The position numbers were made by a program, and so were the translations under genes. A stretch of 64,000 nucleotides of DNA from Calothrix sp. NIES-4101 (GTDB taxonomy: Bacteria > Cyanobacteriota > Cyanobacteriia > Cyanobacteriales > Nostocaceae): positions 4,526,001 through 4,590,000 of the forward strand of contig AP018280.1 of the NCBI GenBank assembly GCA_004296455.1, in the 5' to 3' direction. Under the pieces are notes generated by a model. The model was not told where the DNA came from and did not search any database. It saw nothing but the letters and a program-made list of their open reading frames with translations. Of the stretch, positions 55,473 to 64,000 are shown one piece after another (the first letter of the stretch is position 1; the number at the start of each line of letters is the position of its first letter).

Positions 55473-57119
55473 TTGCGCTATAAATTTGTGGCAATAACTC
55501 TATCTTCAATAGCGATCGCTGTGGGAGTGATGCCAAAAGTCACAGCGCAGTTGCCAATTCTTCCGATCCCGAACCTGCAAACACCCACCTTAAACAGTAA
55601 TAATTCAGACAATAAAATCGTCACAGATTGGGTTTACTTGGATGGTCGGCGTTTATTTCAGGTGACTTCAACTCAGGCAAATCTGGGAGTGAGAATAGAG
55701 ACAATTCAAGAGAATTTAGCTCAAATTAAGCAAAGTTATCTCCAGAACCAGGATGGATTACTAGATATCAAGGTTGAGGGTATCAACACAGCCAAAGAAA
55801 TTACTGTTAATGATCAATACCTTGTCACTCTCTCTGAACAAGATATGAGAGCGCAGAGCCTCAACTTTAGCAACTTCGACCAAGAAATCCAAGATTTATT
55901 GCAACAACGTTTACAAAAGGCAAAACAAGAACGACAGACGCAATTTTTACTCCAACAAGGAATAATTGCCACTGGCACTGGAGTAGCAATGATTTTCATG
56001 AGTTGGGGAGTTGCTTACTTCTGGCATCGTTCCAAAAAGAATCAGTCCCAAAAAATCTTGTCAACTTCACAGACAGAAGAACCAATTTCTAATTTACTCA
56101 GTCTCAAACAACAGCAAAATTTAAAAGAAGTAAAGCGGCGACTTGTTCAACTCACCCAAGGCGGTATTTGGGGAGGAGGAACTTACTTCATCTTGGGTTT
56201 ATTTCCCCAGACACGATGGTTGCAAGTGGCAATTCCTGCGGTTGCTCAAATTCCTTTAAGATTAGGATTTATCGGACTTTTAATTTATGTAGGAGTGCGT
56301 TTTAGCTATTTCTTGATTGACCGTTTTGCATCTGCTTTAGTCAAGAGTCGTGTTTTACTCACTCCCGAAACATCTAAACGACTCCAGTTAAGGGTCTCTA
56401 CTATTTCGGGAATTACGAAAAGTGTGGTGACGACTGTATGGATAGGAGTAGGCATCCTGTCAGCTTTAGCAACCTTGGGTATAGATTTAATTCCTTTGCT
56501 GGCGGGAGCGAGTTTAGTTGGTGTTGCAGTTTCTCTGGCATCCCAAAGTTTGATTAAAGATGCAATTAACGGCTTTCTCATTATTGTCGAAGACCAATAT
56601 GCTTTGGGTGATGTGATTGCTGTCGGGGATGTGGGAGGATTAGTAGAAAATTTGAATTTGCGGATGACCCAGTTACGGGATGCGGAAGGACGCTTAATCA
56701 CTATTCCCAATAGTGAAATTAAAGTTGTTGCTAATCTTTCCAGTCGTTGGTCTCGCGCCGATTTAACAATCCCAGTCACCTATCAAGCTGATGTTGACAA
56801 GGCTTTGGATTTGATTAAAGCTGTTGCCTCGAAAATGCAAGCAGATGAGGATTGGAAACAACACATTGTCGATCATCCCGAAGTTTTGGGCATTGATAAT
56901 TTTGGCGATCGCGGTTTAATTATTCGTGTATGGATTAAAACACAGCCCCTCAAACAGTGGGATGTATCACGGGAGTTTCGCCGTCGTCTGAAAATAGCTT
57001 TTGATCAAGCCGGAATTTCCATCCCCATACCCCAACAAGCAATTTGGATGAATCAAACTCCAGTAATTAACTACGGAGTTGATGCGAATGGTTCTGTGGA
57101 TCACAAAACTAATGTCTAG
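55473..57119 (+). CDS. MscS-family mechanosensitive channel with periplasmic N-domain
   Basis: 548 residues. A signal peptide (FVAITLSSIAIAVGVMPKVT) is followed by an exported domain of about 125 residues, then membrane helices at about 158-178, 228-247, 258-278 and 315-345, then the pore helix region AGASLVGVAVSLASQSLIKD and the MscS beta domain (GFLIIVEDQYALGDVIAVGD, LRDAEGRLITIPNSEI), and the C-terminal alpha-beta domain. It opens under membrane tension to release solutes after osmotic downshift. The start is TTG at 55473. Confidence 0.93.
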   Translation: MRYKFVAITLSSIAIAVGVMPKVTAQLPILPIPNLQTPTLNSNNSDNKIVTDWVYLDGRRLFQVTSTQANLGVRIETIQENLAQIKQSYLQNQDGLLDIKVEGINTAKEITVNDQYLVTLSEQDMRAQSLNFSNFDQEIQDLLQQRLQKAKQERQTQFLLQQGIIATGTGVAMIFMSWGVAYFWHRSKKNQSQKILSTSQTEEPISNLLSLKQQQNLKEVKRRLVQLTQGGIWGGGTYFILGLFPQTRWLQVAIPAVAQIPLRLGFIGLLIYVGVRFSYFLIDRFASALVKSRVLLTPETSKRLQLRVSTISGITKSVVTTVWIGVGILSALATLGIDLIPLLAGASLVGVAVSLASQSLIKDAINGFLIIVEDQYALGDVIAVGDVGGLVENLNLRMTQLRDAEGRLITIPNSEIKVVANLSSRWSRADLTIPVTYQADVDKALDLIKAVASKMQADEDWKQHIVDHPEVLGIDNFGDRGLIIRVWIKTQPLKQWDVSREFRRRLKIAFDQAGISIPIPQQAIWMNQTPVINYGVDANGSVDHKTNV

Positions 57120-57324
57120 TTGTCAAGAGCTAAAAAATTTGAGTTATATTTATAGCTAGCGCGTTGGTTTTGGCTATTGAGTCTAATTGCCATCGCTCTG
57201 GCTCAACATTTATAAACAAAAATTTATAAACAGGTAATGACTTCTCAGTTGTTTAATCAAATGTCAATATAGGTGTAGATAATATTTACTTTGAATTCTA
57301 CCAGTTGCTTTTGGAGTTAATGAA

Positions 57325-57516
57325 ATGCCTAAATTAATTATTTTGGCTTTAATTGTGATTTATGCCGGTGGAGTTTGGAAGTTTTGGAATGGGTTTGAAC
57401 GAACTAACTTTCAACGCACTTTACCAAATCGCTTACTCTTATCTTTATTTTGGCCGGCACTGATTATTGCTAATAAATCCTATCGTCGTAATTTTAGAAA
57501 GGCGCTCAAAGGTTAA
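57325..57516 (+). CDS. Small membrane protein, conserved-looking
   Basis: The 63-residue protein has one membrane helix (LIILALIVIYAGGVWKFWNG), a linker FERTNFQRTLPNRL, and a second hydrophobic stretch LLLSLFWPALIIANKSY with a basic tail. GGAG lies 9 bases before the ATG. I do not recognise a function, but the good ribosome site and regular two-segment pattern support a real gene. It follows the MscS gene by about 205 bases on the same strand and ends before a terminator at 57650. Confidence 0.75.
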   Translation: MPKLIILALIVIYAGGVWKFWNGFERTNFQRTLPNRLLLSLFWPALIIANKSYRRNFRKALKG

Positions 57517-57836
57517 AAATAAAAATTAGCAATTTATGGGAGTTCTGCCCCAGGTTTAAAGGGATGATATCCGAAATCTTGATATTTGCTGGAAAAGTTG
57601 TAATATCGAGACTCACAGTTAGCGATCGCGCTTGAGTCCTTAATTTTCAGCCCTACCATAATTAGGGCATTTTTTATTTAAAAAAATACAAAAATTAGAA
57701 AAATTAAAAAAATTATTGTCAACACTAATATCTTTAACTTATGAGATAATGCGGAGATAGATGATAGAAAATTTACGATTAATCATCTAACATCATGAGG
57801 TAATATTTATCTCATGTTGAGTACCTTTTTCTGAAG
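57517..57836. promoter_or_regulatory. Intergenic region before the CYP110-type gene
   Basis: Holds the terminator at 57650-57675 and, to its right, a very AT-rich stretch with the promoter of the P450 gene. The sequence atcatctaacatcatgaggta, then aatatttatctcatgttgag near 57782-57822 has a short inverted element (ATGAGGTAA..TTATCTCAT). No gene seen. Confidence 0.45.
57650..57675 (+). terminator. Intrinsic terminator
   Basis: GCCCTA (57650-57655), loop ccataat, TAGGGC (57663-57668), then attttttat. It lies 134 bases after the small membrane-protein gene. Confidence 0.8.
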
Positions 57837-59150
57837 ATGCAATCTTTAATTCAAACACTGCAATTAATCGCCAATCCCACAATTTTTTTTGATAATTGTG
57901 CTCTCCAATATGGCGATACATTTACTATGCAAGTTTTAGGGATAAACTCGCCACCTGTAGTCTTTTTTAGTCATGCGGAAGCAATCGCTGAATGCTTTGC
58001 AATTCCTGCCCAAAAATTAGATTTTCGGAAAGCTACACATGTATTCCAACCCATATTTGGCGATAATTCTATTGTCCTGCAAGAAAGGCAAAAACACAAT
58101 CGCGATCGCAGTTTATTAATGCCTCCTTTTCACGGGGATAGAATGAAGTCATATGGTGAGATTATTTGTCAAATTACTCAAGAAGTAACGAAACATTGGC
58201 AAGTTGGCAATGTTGTTTCTATGCAAACAATCATGCCAGATATTACATTACAAATTATCCTGCAAGTTGTATTTGGAATAACTCCTGGGGAAAGATATCA
58301 AAAGCTGAAGAAATTACTCAGCAAGCTACTCGATGATATTACAAAGCCTTGGTATTCGAGTTTATTTTTCTTTCCACCATTACAGCGCAATTTAGGTAAA
58401 TGGAGTCCCTGGGGAAATTATTTGCAGCGTAAGCAAGAAATTGACGAATTAGTTTATGCAGAAATTGCTGACAGAAGATTAATTAATGATACTTCAAGAA
58501 GCGATATTCTTAGCCTATTAATATCAGCGAAGGATGACAATGGGCAGTCCATGAGTGACATAGAATTAAAAGACCAATTAATTTCACTTTTGCTGTTAGG
58601 GCATGAAACAACGGCAGGTGTTTTATCTTGGTTATTTTATCTCATTCACTCACATCCCCATGTTAAGAAAAAGATAATTAATGAATTAAATCATTTAGGC
58701 AAAAATCCCACACTAGCAGAAATAACCCACATGCCATATTTGTCTGCTGTCTGTCAAGAAGCCATGCGTCTGCATCCGATTGCCTTAATTTGTACACCAC
58801 GAATGGTAAAAGAACAATTAGAAATAGCAGGGAATACATATACACCTGGAACTGTTTTAGTTCCCTGCATTTATCTGGCACATCGTCGTCGTGAAGTCTA
58901 TTCTGAACCAGAAAAATTTATTCCTGAAAGATTCTTAAATCAAAAATATTCACCAACTGAATATTTACCTTTTGGCGGTGGTTATCGAGGTTGTATCGGT
59001 TCGGCTTTTTCCATCTATGAAATGAAGTTAGTTGTAGCCAGTATTTTATCACAATTTCAATTGAAATTGGTTGATAATCGCCCTGTTAAACCAGTCCGTC
59101 GTGGAATTACAATTGTTCCATCTGGTGGTGTACCGATGAAAATAGCATGA
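57837..59150 (+). CDS. Cytochrome P450, CYP110 type
   Basis: 437 residues with the CYP110-like N-terminal half (TFTMQVLGINSPPVVFFSHA, NSIVLQERQKHNRDRSLLMP, FHGDRMKSYG), I-helix LLLGHETTAG, K-helix EAMRLHPI with ExxR, PERF motif FIPERF, and heme loop LPFGGGYRGCIG with Cys386. CYP110 enzymes of Nostocales oxidise fatty acids, alkanes or terpenes. No terpene synthase or redox partner adjoins it. It is unrelated in detail to the P450 at 29393. Confidence 0.92.
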   Translation: MQSLIQTLQLIANPTIFFDNCALQYGDTFTMQVLGINSPPVVFFSHAEAIAECFAIPAQKLDFRKATHVFQPIFGDNSIVLQERQKHNRDRSLLMPPFHGDRMKSYGEIICQITQEVTKHWQVGNVVSMQTIMPDITLQIILQVVFGITPGERYQKLKKLLSKLLDDITKPWYSSLFFFPPLQRNLGKWSPWGNYLQRKQEIDELVYAEIADRRLINDTSRSDILSLLISAKDDNGQSMSDIELKDQLISLLLLGHETTAGVLSWLFYLIHSHPHVKKKIINELNHLGKNPTLAEITHMPYLSAVCQEAMRLHPIALICTPRMVKEQLEIAGNTYTPGTVLVPCIYLAHRRREVYSEPEKFIPERFLNQKYSPTEYLPFGGGYRGCIGSAFSIYEMKLVVASILSQFQLKLVDNRPVKPVRRGITIVPSGGVPMKIA

Positions 59151-59327
59151 GCTATATTAAAACGTCCAGATTATCTATTTTTTCAGAGTTCTAGAAATTA
59201 TATAAAAAGTAATACATTTATATTGCATAGCTGATTTCATCACCTTAATAGAACCTTGAATAAAATGCTATAATACGCATTGTTTAAGTAGCAATTTAGA
59301 CTATTCATTGTACATCAACAAAACACT

Positions 59328-60254
59328 ATGAAAAGTTCATCGCGCAAAAGAGACTGGGATGATACATTTGTGTGGATGTTTGTAAACTTAATTGTATCAT
59401 TTCTTATATCTTTAATATCAATCAGATTTAATATTGATAATTTCCAGTCTTTAATACTAGGATTTCTATCATTTCTCTCTCTCTCTTTGGCACAATTAAC
59501 TTTTATCACTTCATCATTCAAGAATGAAGCCACTATTATCACTTCTGAAACTAGAGAAAGGGTATTGATAGATGCCGAGTTTAAAGCATTAAATCTAGAT
59601 TCTTATCTTCTAGAACTAGTTCGAGAAATTGCTCATATAAGTGGCAATATACTAAATGCTGGTAGTCGGAAAAAAGTAGATAACTTGGGTCTTAGTTCAT
59701 TATTTGATAGACAAGCTCTTGAAACGCTAGAATTTTGCTTGCAAAATCTTAAATACTTATCTGATGGAAATCTTAGATTTAAAAAAGAATTGAGCGATAT
59801 AAGATGGAAAGAAATAATGGGCGCATTGCATACTTCATATTTTACAACCAATGTTTTAGGGAATCCTGATTCTCTTGGTCAAAAAGACTTATTAGCTTAC
59901 ATTGAACCTCAAAAAAAAGCAATTGAACGTGGTTGTAAAATTGAGAGAATCTTTATATATAAAGATGAAAAAGAATTACAACAATATGATAAGGTAATTG
60001 AAGAACAGAAAAAAATTGGAATATTCGTAAAAGTCATATCTCTCAACAATTATGATAATGGAGAGCAGAGATATTTATCAGAAATAATAGGATGTTCTGA
60101 TTTTGCAATCATTGATGGAGAATACGTTTACATTACAGTAACTGATAACAGTTTTAGCCGAACTAAATATATTGAGTTAACAAATAATAAAGAACGCTTG
60201 AGAGCCGCAAAAGCTTTATTTAACAGTGTCAGTAGTATTGCAGTTGAAAGATAG
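59328..60254 (+). CDS. Membrane-anchored protein with a cytoplasmic alpha/beta domain, unknown family
   Basis: The 308-residue protein has two membrane helices in the first 65 residues (WMFVNLIVSFLISLISI and LILGFLSFLSLSLAQLTFIT), a helical linker (about 80-165), and a C-terminal domain of about 140 residues (GALHTSYFTTN, LLAYIEPQKKAIERGCKIER, IFIYKDEKELQQYDKVIEE, GIFVKVISL, DFAIIDGEYVYITVTDN). The last part resembles the half-barrel domains found in phospholipase-D-like or transcription-regulator sensor proteins, without visible HKD motifs. The gene is AT-rich and lies 29 bases before the methyltransferase fusion gene, so the two form a unit. Confidence 0.75.
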   Translation: MKSSSRKRDWDDTFVWMFVNLIVSFLISLISIRFNIDNFQSLILGFLSFLSLSLAQLTFITSSFKNEATIITSETRERVLIDAEFKALNLDSYLLELVREIAHISGNILNAGSRKKVDNLGLSSLFDRQALETLEFCLQNLKYLSDGNLRFKKELSDIRWKEIMGALHTSYFTTNVLGNPDSLGQKDLLAYIEPQKKAIERGCKIERIFIYKDEKELQQYDKVIEEQKKIGIFVKVISLNNYDNGEQRYLSEIIGCSDFAIIDGEYVYITVTDNSFSRTKYIELTNNKERLRAAKALFNSVSSIAVER

Positions 60255-60283
60255 TAAATATCTGTTTATTAATGAATTAACTC

Positions 60284-61462
60284 ATGATTTTTCCATTTGG
60301 GGTTGAACACTATCCAAATAATCTTGATGAACCTGTTAATAGCTGCTGGGAAGCAGCTATGTCAAGAAACATCCACCTTGAGCAAGAGTTAAAAACTCTA
60401 ATTTTTCAATCAGCATCAAAGACTATTTTATATCATGGTCCAGGTCATAGAAAATTTGATATTAATAAGCTAGAAAATAGTGGGAAAAATATTAGATTAT
60501 TATCTAATATTGAGCTAGCCAAATATAAACTTGAACGAGGAATAATTAACCCTTTTAACATTGATAAATATGGACTTTTTTATGATAAAGTTCTTATTTG
60601 TAGATCAATATTTGGTCTACAAAAAGTCTATACAAATGATGGGACTTTAACTGGTTCTATTAACTTTTCCCCAGAGCTTTTGTTGGAGTACTATTCAAAC
60701 CCTGTAATTGGAGATTGGTCGTTCCCAGATGGAAATATTTTTGCTGTACCTCTTGTAGAAAGAAATCATCTTTTTTTAGATAAATTTGACTTTGGTTCTT
60801 ACCAGATTAATCTAATTAAACATCCAAAAATTTGGTGTCCAACTCAATATGCTATCCTTTTTTCTAAGGTGTTTGAAAATCTTGATTTTTCTGGACGCCA
60901 TGTATGTGATGTTGGTTGTGGGAGTGGTATATTAGGCATTGCGGCTGGATTAAAGGGTGCTAAAGTTGTTTGTACAGATTTGAATCCATACGCTGTGGAA
61001 AAAGCAAAAATTAATGGGAAGTTGAACAATATATCTATTAAATCATTTCAAGGAGATTGTTTGTCAGCGCTCCCAAATAATTTCAAAAATAGCTTTGATT
61101 ATATAATATCTAATCCTCCCACCTTGCCTGGAACTACTGAACCAGTCAGAACTGATGCTGCTAGTTGGAATGAAAATGGAAATGGTCGATATGTTCTTGA
61201 TTCACTGTTAAGTAAAAGCCATTATTTTCTTAAACCTGGTGGACGCTTAATTGTTGCATCTAGTAACCATCAAAACTGGAATTTAACAGAGAAAATCCTT
61301 GAGTTAAAGTGGAAAACTTGGATACTCAAACTCTGTGAAGAAATTCCGCTTTCTCATCTATATAATAAATATGCAGAAGAATGGTATCAACAGCATTTGA
61401 TTACTCGTTATGATAATGGCTATTTGGATACTATAAAAATAATCGAAGCATGTCAGATTTAA
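60284..61462 (+). CDS. Methyltransferase (HemK/PrmA-like) fused to a YbaK-like N-terminal domain
   Basis: 392 residues. The C-terminal half is a class I SAM-dependent methyltransferase: motif I VCDVGCGSGILG (207-218), acidic VVCTDLNPYAVEKA (228-241), and motif IV DYIISNPPTLPG (272-283), the NPP type that methylates glutamine, adenine or other planar amide or amine nitrogens. Residues about 45-138 follow the YbaK/prolyl-tRNA-editing pattern (KFDINKLEN, RLLSNIELAKYK, GIINPFNIDKYGLFYDKVLI, VYTNDGTLTGSINFSPELLL). I know of no established protein with this pairing. It may act on a tRNA or on a small aminoacyl product. AT-rich, possibly acquired. Confidence 0.75.
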   Translation: MIFPFGVEHYPNNLDEPVNSCWEAAMSRNIHLEQELKTLIFQSASKTILYHGPGHRKFDINKLENSGKNIRLLSNIELAKYKLERGIINPFNIDKYGLFYDKVLICRSIFGLQKVYTNDGTLTGSINFSPELLLEYYSNPVIGDWSFPDGNIFAVPLVERNHLFLDKFDFGSYQINLIKHPKIWCPTQYAILFSKVFENLDFSGRHVCDVGCGSGILGIAAGLKGAKVVCTDLNPYAVEKAKINGKLNNISIKSFQGDCLSALPNNFKNSFDYIISNPPTLPGTTEPVRTDAASWNENGNGRYVLDSLLSKSHYFLKPGGRLIVASSNHQNWNLTEKILELKWKTWILKLCEEIPLSHLYNKYAEEWYQQHLITRYDNGYLDTIKIIEACQI

Positions 61463-61887
61463 GCACTAATACCAAATTGTATGTGAAAATTTATAGAAGT
61501 GATTTTTATTTAGCAAGCTTTTGGTTAAATTGATTCTGTGGAGCTTCATACTAAAAATAGTATAATACATTAAGTGATCAATTAAATGTTAAGTAAAAAG
61601 ACAACCAGATCATAAGAAAAATCATAGATTTTGAAGCAGTAGTAGGTCTCCATATTTAGACAAAAAAATGATTATTGAAAGTTTGAAAACTTTGTTTGCA
61701 CTCAAGGTGAAGGATTTTAACTCGATTTAGTGGCAGCATTCATCCAAAAAGTTAAAGAATTAACACAATGATCTTATTTATTCTTAGGAAAATTTACCTT
61801 TCGTATTAAGAAAATGGAGATGGAAAAAGGTACGATCATCCTGGTCATCCAAGTGCTGCTAAATTAAAGATACCTGCATAGCTAAAC
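61463..61887. other. Intergenic region with probable decayed coding remnants
   Basis: No intact gene is seen in 425 bases. Short open stretches read MIIESLKTLFALKVKDF (61669) and, near 61795-61880, LGKFTFRIKKMEMEKG in one frame and GRYDHPGHPSAAKLKIPA in another. Together they look like the end of a small gene broken by a frameshift. I do not know the family. Confidence 0.35.
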
Positions 61888-62940
61888 ATGCAAATAGATG
61901 TTGAACTATTTACTGTCAATAAACGATTTCCATTAACAATCAGTTACGGAACAACGGCACAAACTACTAATATTTGGGTAAAAATTTCCGAAGATGGGAT
62001 TGAAGGCTGGGGGGAAGCGTCACCATTTAGTGCTGGAGGAAATCCACTGACAACGGAGATGATTAAAAGCTCAATAGAGAAAATTACTCCTACCTTAGAA
62101 AAGTTTCATCCGCATCAACAGCAAGAAATAGAACACACTTTAATCAAAGCAAATCTCCCATCCTCAGCCCGCGCTGCAATTGATATTGCCTTACATGATT
62201 GGTTGGGAAAACGAGTTGGTTTACCCCTATGGCAAATTTGGGGATTAGATAAACATGCGATCGCACCAACTTCTGTCACAATTGGAATTAATACACCGGA
62301 GGCAGCCAAGGAACGTGCCAAAAAATGGTTGGAATATGCTGATATTAAAGTTTTCAAGGTGAAACTCGGAAGTCCAGATGGTATTGAAGCTGACAAGAAA
62401 ATGTTTTTAGCGGTGTTGGAAGCCGCATCAGCCCAGGAAGTGTTTGTTGATGCCAATGGGGGTTGGAGTCTCGCGGATGCGGTAAAGATGGGTAATTGGC
62501 TGGCGGGAATGGGGATTAAATATATTGAACAACCGCTAGCAAAGGGGCACGAAATTGAACTGAGGGAATTAAAACAACATCAGCCCTTACCAATATTTGT
62601 TGATGAAAGCTGCTTTACCAGTATTGATATTCCCCAACTGGCAACTGCTGTAGATGGTGTTAATATCAAGCTGATGAAATCTGGTGGTTTAACCGAAGCA
62701 ATGCGGATGATACATACAGCCCGTGCATGTGGTTTGCAGGTAATGTTTGGTTGCTATTCTGATAGTGCATTAACAAATACAGCTGCGGTACAACTTTCTC
62801 CACTGGCAGACTATTTAGATTTAGATAGTCATCTTAATCTAGTTAATGACCCCTTTTGTGGTGCTATTCTGCACGAGGGATGTTTGTTTCCAAATGACTT
62901 ACCAGGCTTGGGGGTAGAATATCGTGCGGCTAGCGCTTAA
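61888..62940 (+). CDS. Dipeptide epimerase (L-Ala-D/L-Glu epimerase type)
   Basis: This 350-residue enolase-superfamily enzyme has the expected catalytic set: KVFKVK (Lys157, Lys159), metal ligands Asp188 (VFVDANGG), Glu214 (YIEQPL) and Asp239 (IFVDESC), and the opposing Lys261 or Lys264 in NIKLMKSGG. The C-terminal FGCYSDSALTNTAA is also typical. It inverts the second residue of dipeptides such as L-Ala-D-Glu from cell-wall peptides. The last 17 bases overlap the next gene, so the two are translationally coupled. Confidence 0.9.
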   Translation: MQIDVELFTVNKRFPLTISYGTTAQTTNIWVKISEDGIEGWGEASPFSAGGNPLTTEMIKSSIEKITPTLEKFHPHQQQEIEHTLIKANLPSSARAAIDIALHDWLGKRVGLPLWQIWGLDKHAIAPTSVTIGINTPEAAKERAKKWLEYADIKVFKVKLGSPDGIEADKKMFLAVLEAASAQEVFVDANGGWSLADAVKMGNWLAGMGIKYIEQPLAKGHEIELRELKQHQPLPIFVDESCFTSIDIPQLATAVDGVNIKLMKSGGLTEAMRMIHTARACGLQVMFGCYSDSALTNTAAVQLSPLADYLDLDSHLNLVNDPFCGAILHEGCLFPNDLPGLGVEYRAASA

Positions 62941-63967
62941 TCAAAGGATTGTCATTCTGTTACATGGGGGTATTCAAGGCACAGTTGGAAAAACTGGCTT
63001 ATCCCTGTTGCGTTATAGTGAAGCCCCAATTGTGGCAGTGATTGATAAAGAATGCCCCGGAAAATCTCTAACTGAGTTGACAGGAATTCAGAGGGATGTG
63101 CCAATTGTGGCATCGTTTATGGAGGCGATGAAGTTCAAACCCCAAGTATTGGTAATTGGGATTGCTCCCAATGGTGGCTCTTTACCAGATGATTATTGGC
63201 ATGAACTTAAGGATGCCCTCAAGGCGGGAATGTCAATTGTGAACGGTTTGCATACACCTTTGGCAAATATACCAGAATTGCGATCGCTCCTTGTCAAACC
63301 AGAACAGGTAATTTGGGATGTGCGTAAGGAGCCACCAAATTTAGGTGTTGCTAAAGCATTGGCACGTAATCTGGGCTGTCGTCGTGTGTTGACGGTGGGT
63401 ACGGATATGGCAGTAGGGAAAATGTCTACGAGTTTAGAATTACATCATGCGTCAAAATTACGGGGATGGCGTTCTAAATTTTTGGCGACAGGACAAACTG
63501 GTTTAATGTTAGAGGGCGATGGCGTGCCCTTAGATGCTATCCGTGTAGATTATGCAGCAGGTGCAGTCGAAGCAATGATGCTGCGGTATGGCAAGAATTA
63601 CGATATTTTGCATATTGAGGGACAGGGTTCGTTATTGCATCCAGCATCGACGGCAACGTTACCATTAATACGGGGTTCGCAGCCGACACAGATGATTTTG
63701 GTGCATCGAGCAGGGCAAACTGAGGTAATGGAAGGTGTACCGATACCTGCACTCAGTGAAGTTATTAAGATGTATGAGATGGTAGCCTCAGGGGCGGGGG
63801 CATTTGCAAATGTACCGATTGCTGCTGTTGCTTTGAATACAGGACATTTGGATGAAGTGACGGCAAAGGAGGAAATTCTCAAAGTGGAGGATGAGACAGG
63901 TTTACCTTGTACGGATGTAATTCGATTTGGCGCAAATAAGTTATTGGATGCGGTGATGCAAAATTAA
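62924..63967 (+). CDS. DUF1611 family protein (DgcN-like)
   Basis: The 347-residue protein starts at a GTG inside the end of the epimerase gene. The first half is a Rossmann-like domain (IVILLHGGIQGTVGKTGLSL, PIVAVIDKECPGKSL, VLVIGIAPNGGSLPD); the second has a P-loop GTDMAVGKMSTSLEL (159-173), then ATGQTGLMLEGDGVPLDAI and HIEGQGSLLHPAS. This is DUF1611. Members called DgcN are reported in D-glutamate utilisation as acetyltransferases, often beside a DgcA dipeptide epimerase-like or dehydrogenase gene. With the epimerase it probably serves recycling of peptidoglycan-derived or other D-amino-acid peptides; the exact reaction is not set by the sequence. Confidence 0.85.
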   Translation: MRLALNQRIVILLHGGIQGTVGKTGLSLLRYSEAPIVAVIDKECPGKSLTELTGIQRDVPIVASFMEAMKFKPQVLVIGIAPNGGSLPDDYWHELKDALKAGMSIVNGLHTPLANIPELRSLLVKPEQVIWDVRKEPPNLGVAKALARNLGCRRVLTVGTDMAVGKMSTSLELHHASKLRGWRSKFLATGQTGLMLEGDGVPLDAIRVDYAAGAVEAMMLRYGKNYDILHIEGQGSLLHPASTATLPLIRGSQPTQMILVHRAGQTEVMEGVPIPALSEVIKMYEMVASGAGAFANVPIAAVALNTGHLDEVTAKEEILKVEDETGLPCTDVIRFGANKLLDAVMQN

Positions 63968-64000
63968 GGGGTTCTTGATTGTCTTGAACCTAACATCAGG

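Overview
This is chromosomal DNA of a cyanobacterium, most likely a filamentous Nostocales-type species. The evidence is the AT-rich intergenic DNA, the many HIP1-type octamers (GCGATCGC) inside and between genes, and typical cyanobacterial genes: the bicarbonate transporter pair SbtA/SbtB, a C-DES-type cystine lyase, a Ycf23-family protein, the FtsH3-type protease, the mannose-1-phosphate guanylyltransferase/mutase fusion, a CYP110-type P450 and a kdp operon whose KdpD consists only of the N-terminal part. No rRNA, tRNA or CRISPR array was seen.

Layout. 1-3358 is the 5' part of a very large hybrid signalling protein that runs off the left edge. 3.4-12 kb holds a GTPase, a PLP enzyme, an orphan m5C DNA methyltransferase, a divergent Zn/Mn-type ABC transporter and a HAD protein. 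12-19.6 kb holds sbtA-sbtB-pabC-like, a tiny FtsH-N-domain protein directly before ftsH, a sugar aminotransferase and ycf23. 20-25.3 kb contains the cystine lyase, an alpha/beta hydrolase behind a set of palindromic operator-like sites, and a brnT-brnA toxin-antitoxin pair lying between two ~300-bp direct repeats, each of which carries the 3' end of the dus gene. 25.5-30.6 kb is an oxidative cluster (PEP-mutase-family lyase, FAD monooxygenase, GST, P450). 30.8-47.1 kb holds a TPR protein, a pirin, the kdp operon with a free-standing RCK_C-like protein at its head, a divergent membrane histidine kinase, an FG-GAP-repeat gene split by a 1,305-bp IS66-like element, and a NarL-type regulator. 47-57.5 kb is mostly housekeeping (rsmI, a PfkB kinase, cysQ-like, cbiD, the guanylyltransferase fusion, an MscS channel). 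57.8-64 kb holds a CYP110 P450, an unusual two-gene unit (membrane protein plus YbaK-like/methyltransferase fusion), and a dipeptide epimerase overlapping a DUF1611 gene.

How the parts may work together. The most suggestive layout is around kdp. The pump genes carry a KdpD with no kinase half and there is no KdpE. A divergently transcribed kinase next door has a compact membrane domain resembling the KdpD membrane segment, a stand-alone RCK_C-like domain heads the operon, and an orphan NarL-type regulator lies about 4.3 kb further on. These may form a split KdpD/KdpE system; this is inference. The window also records recent genome remodelling: a precise IS insertion that can be undone on paper to restore one reading frame, duplication of a gene end around a toxin-antitoxin module, repeat DNA forming the end of a coding sequence, and a one-base frameshift in a small secreted protein.
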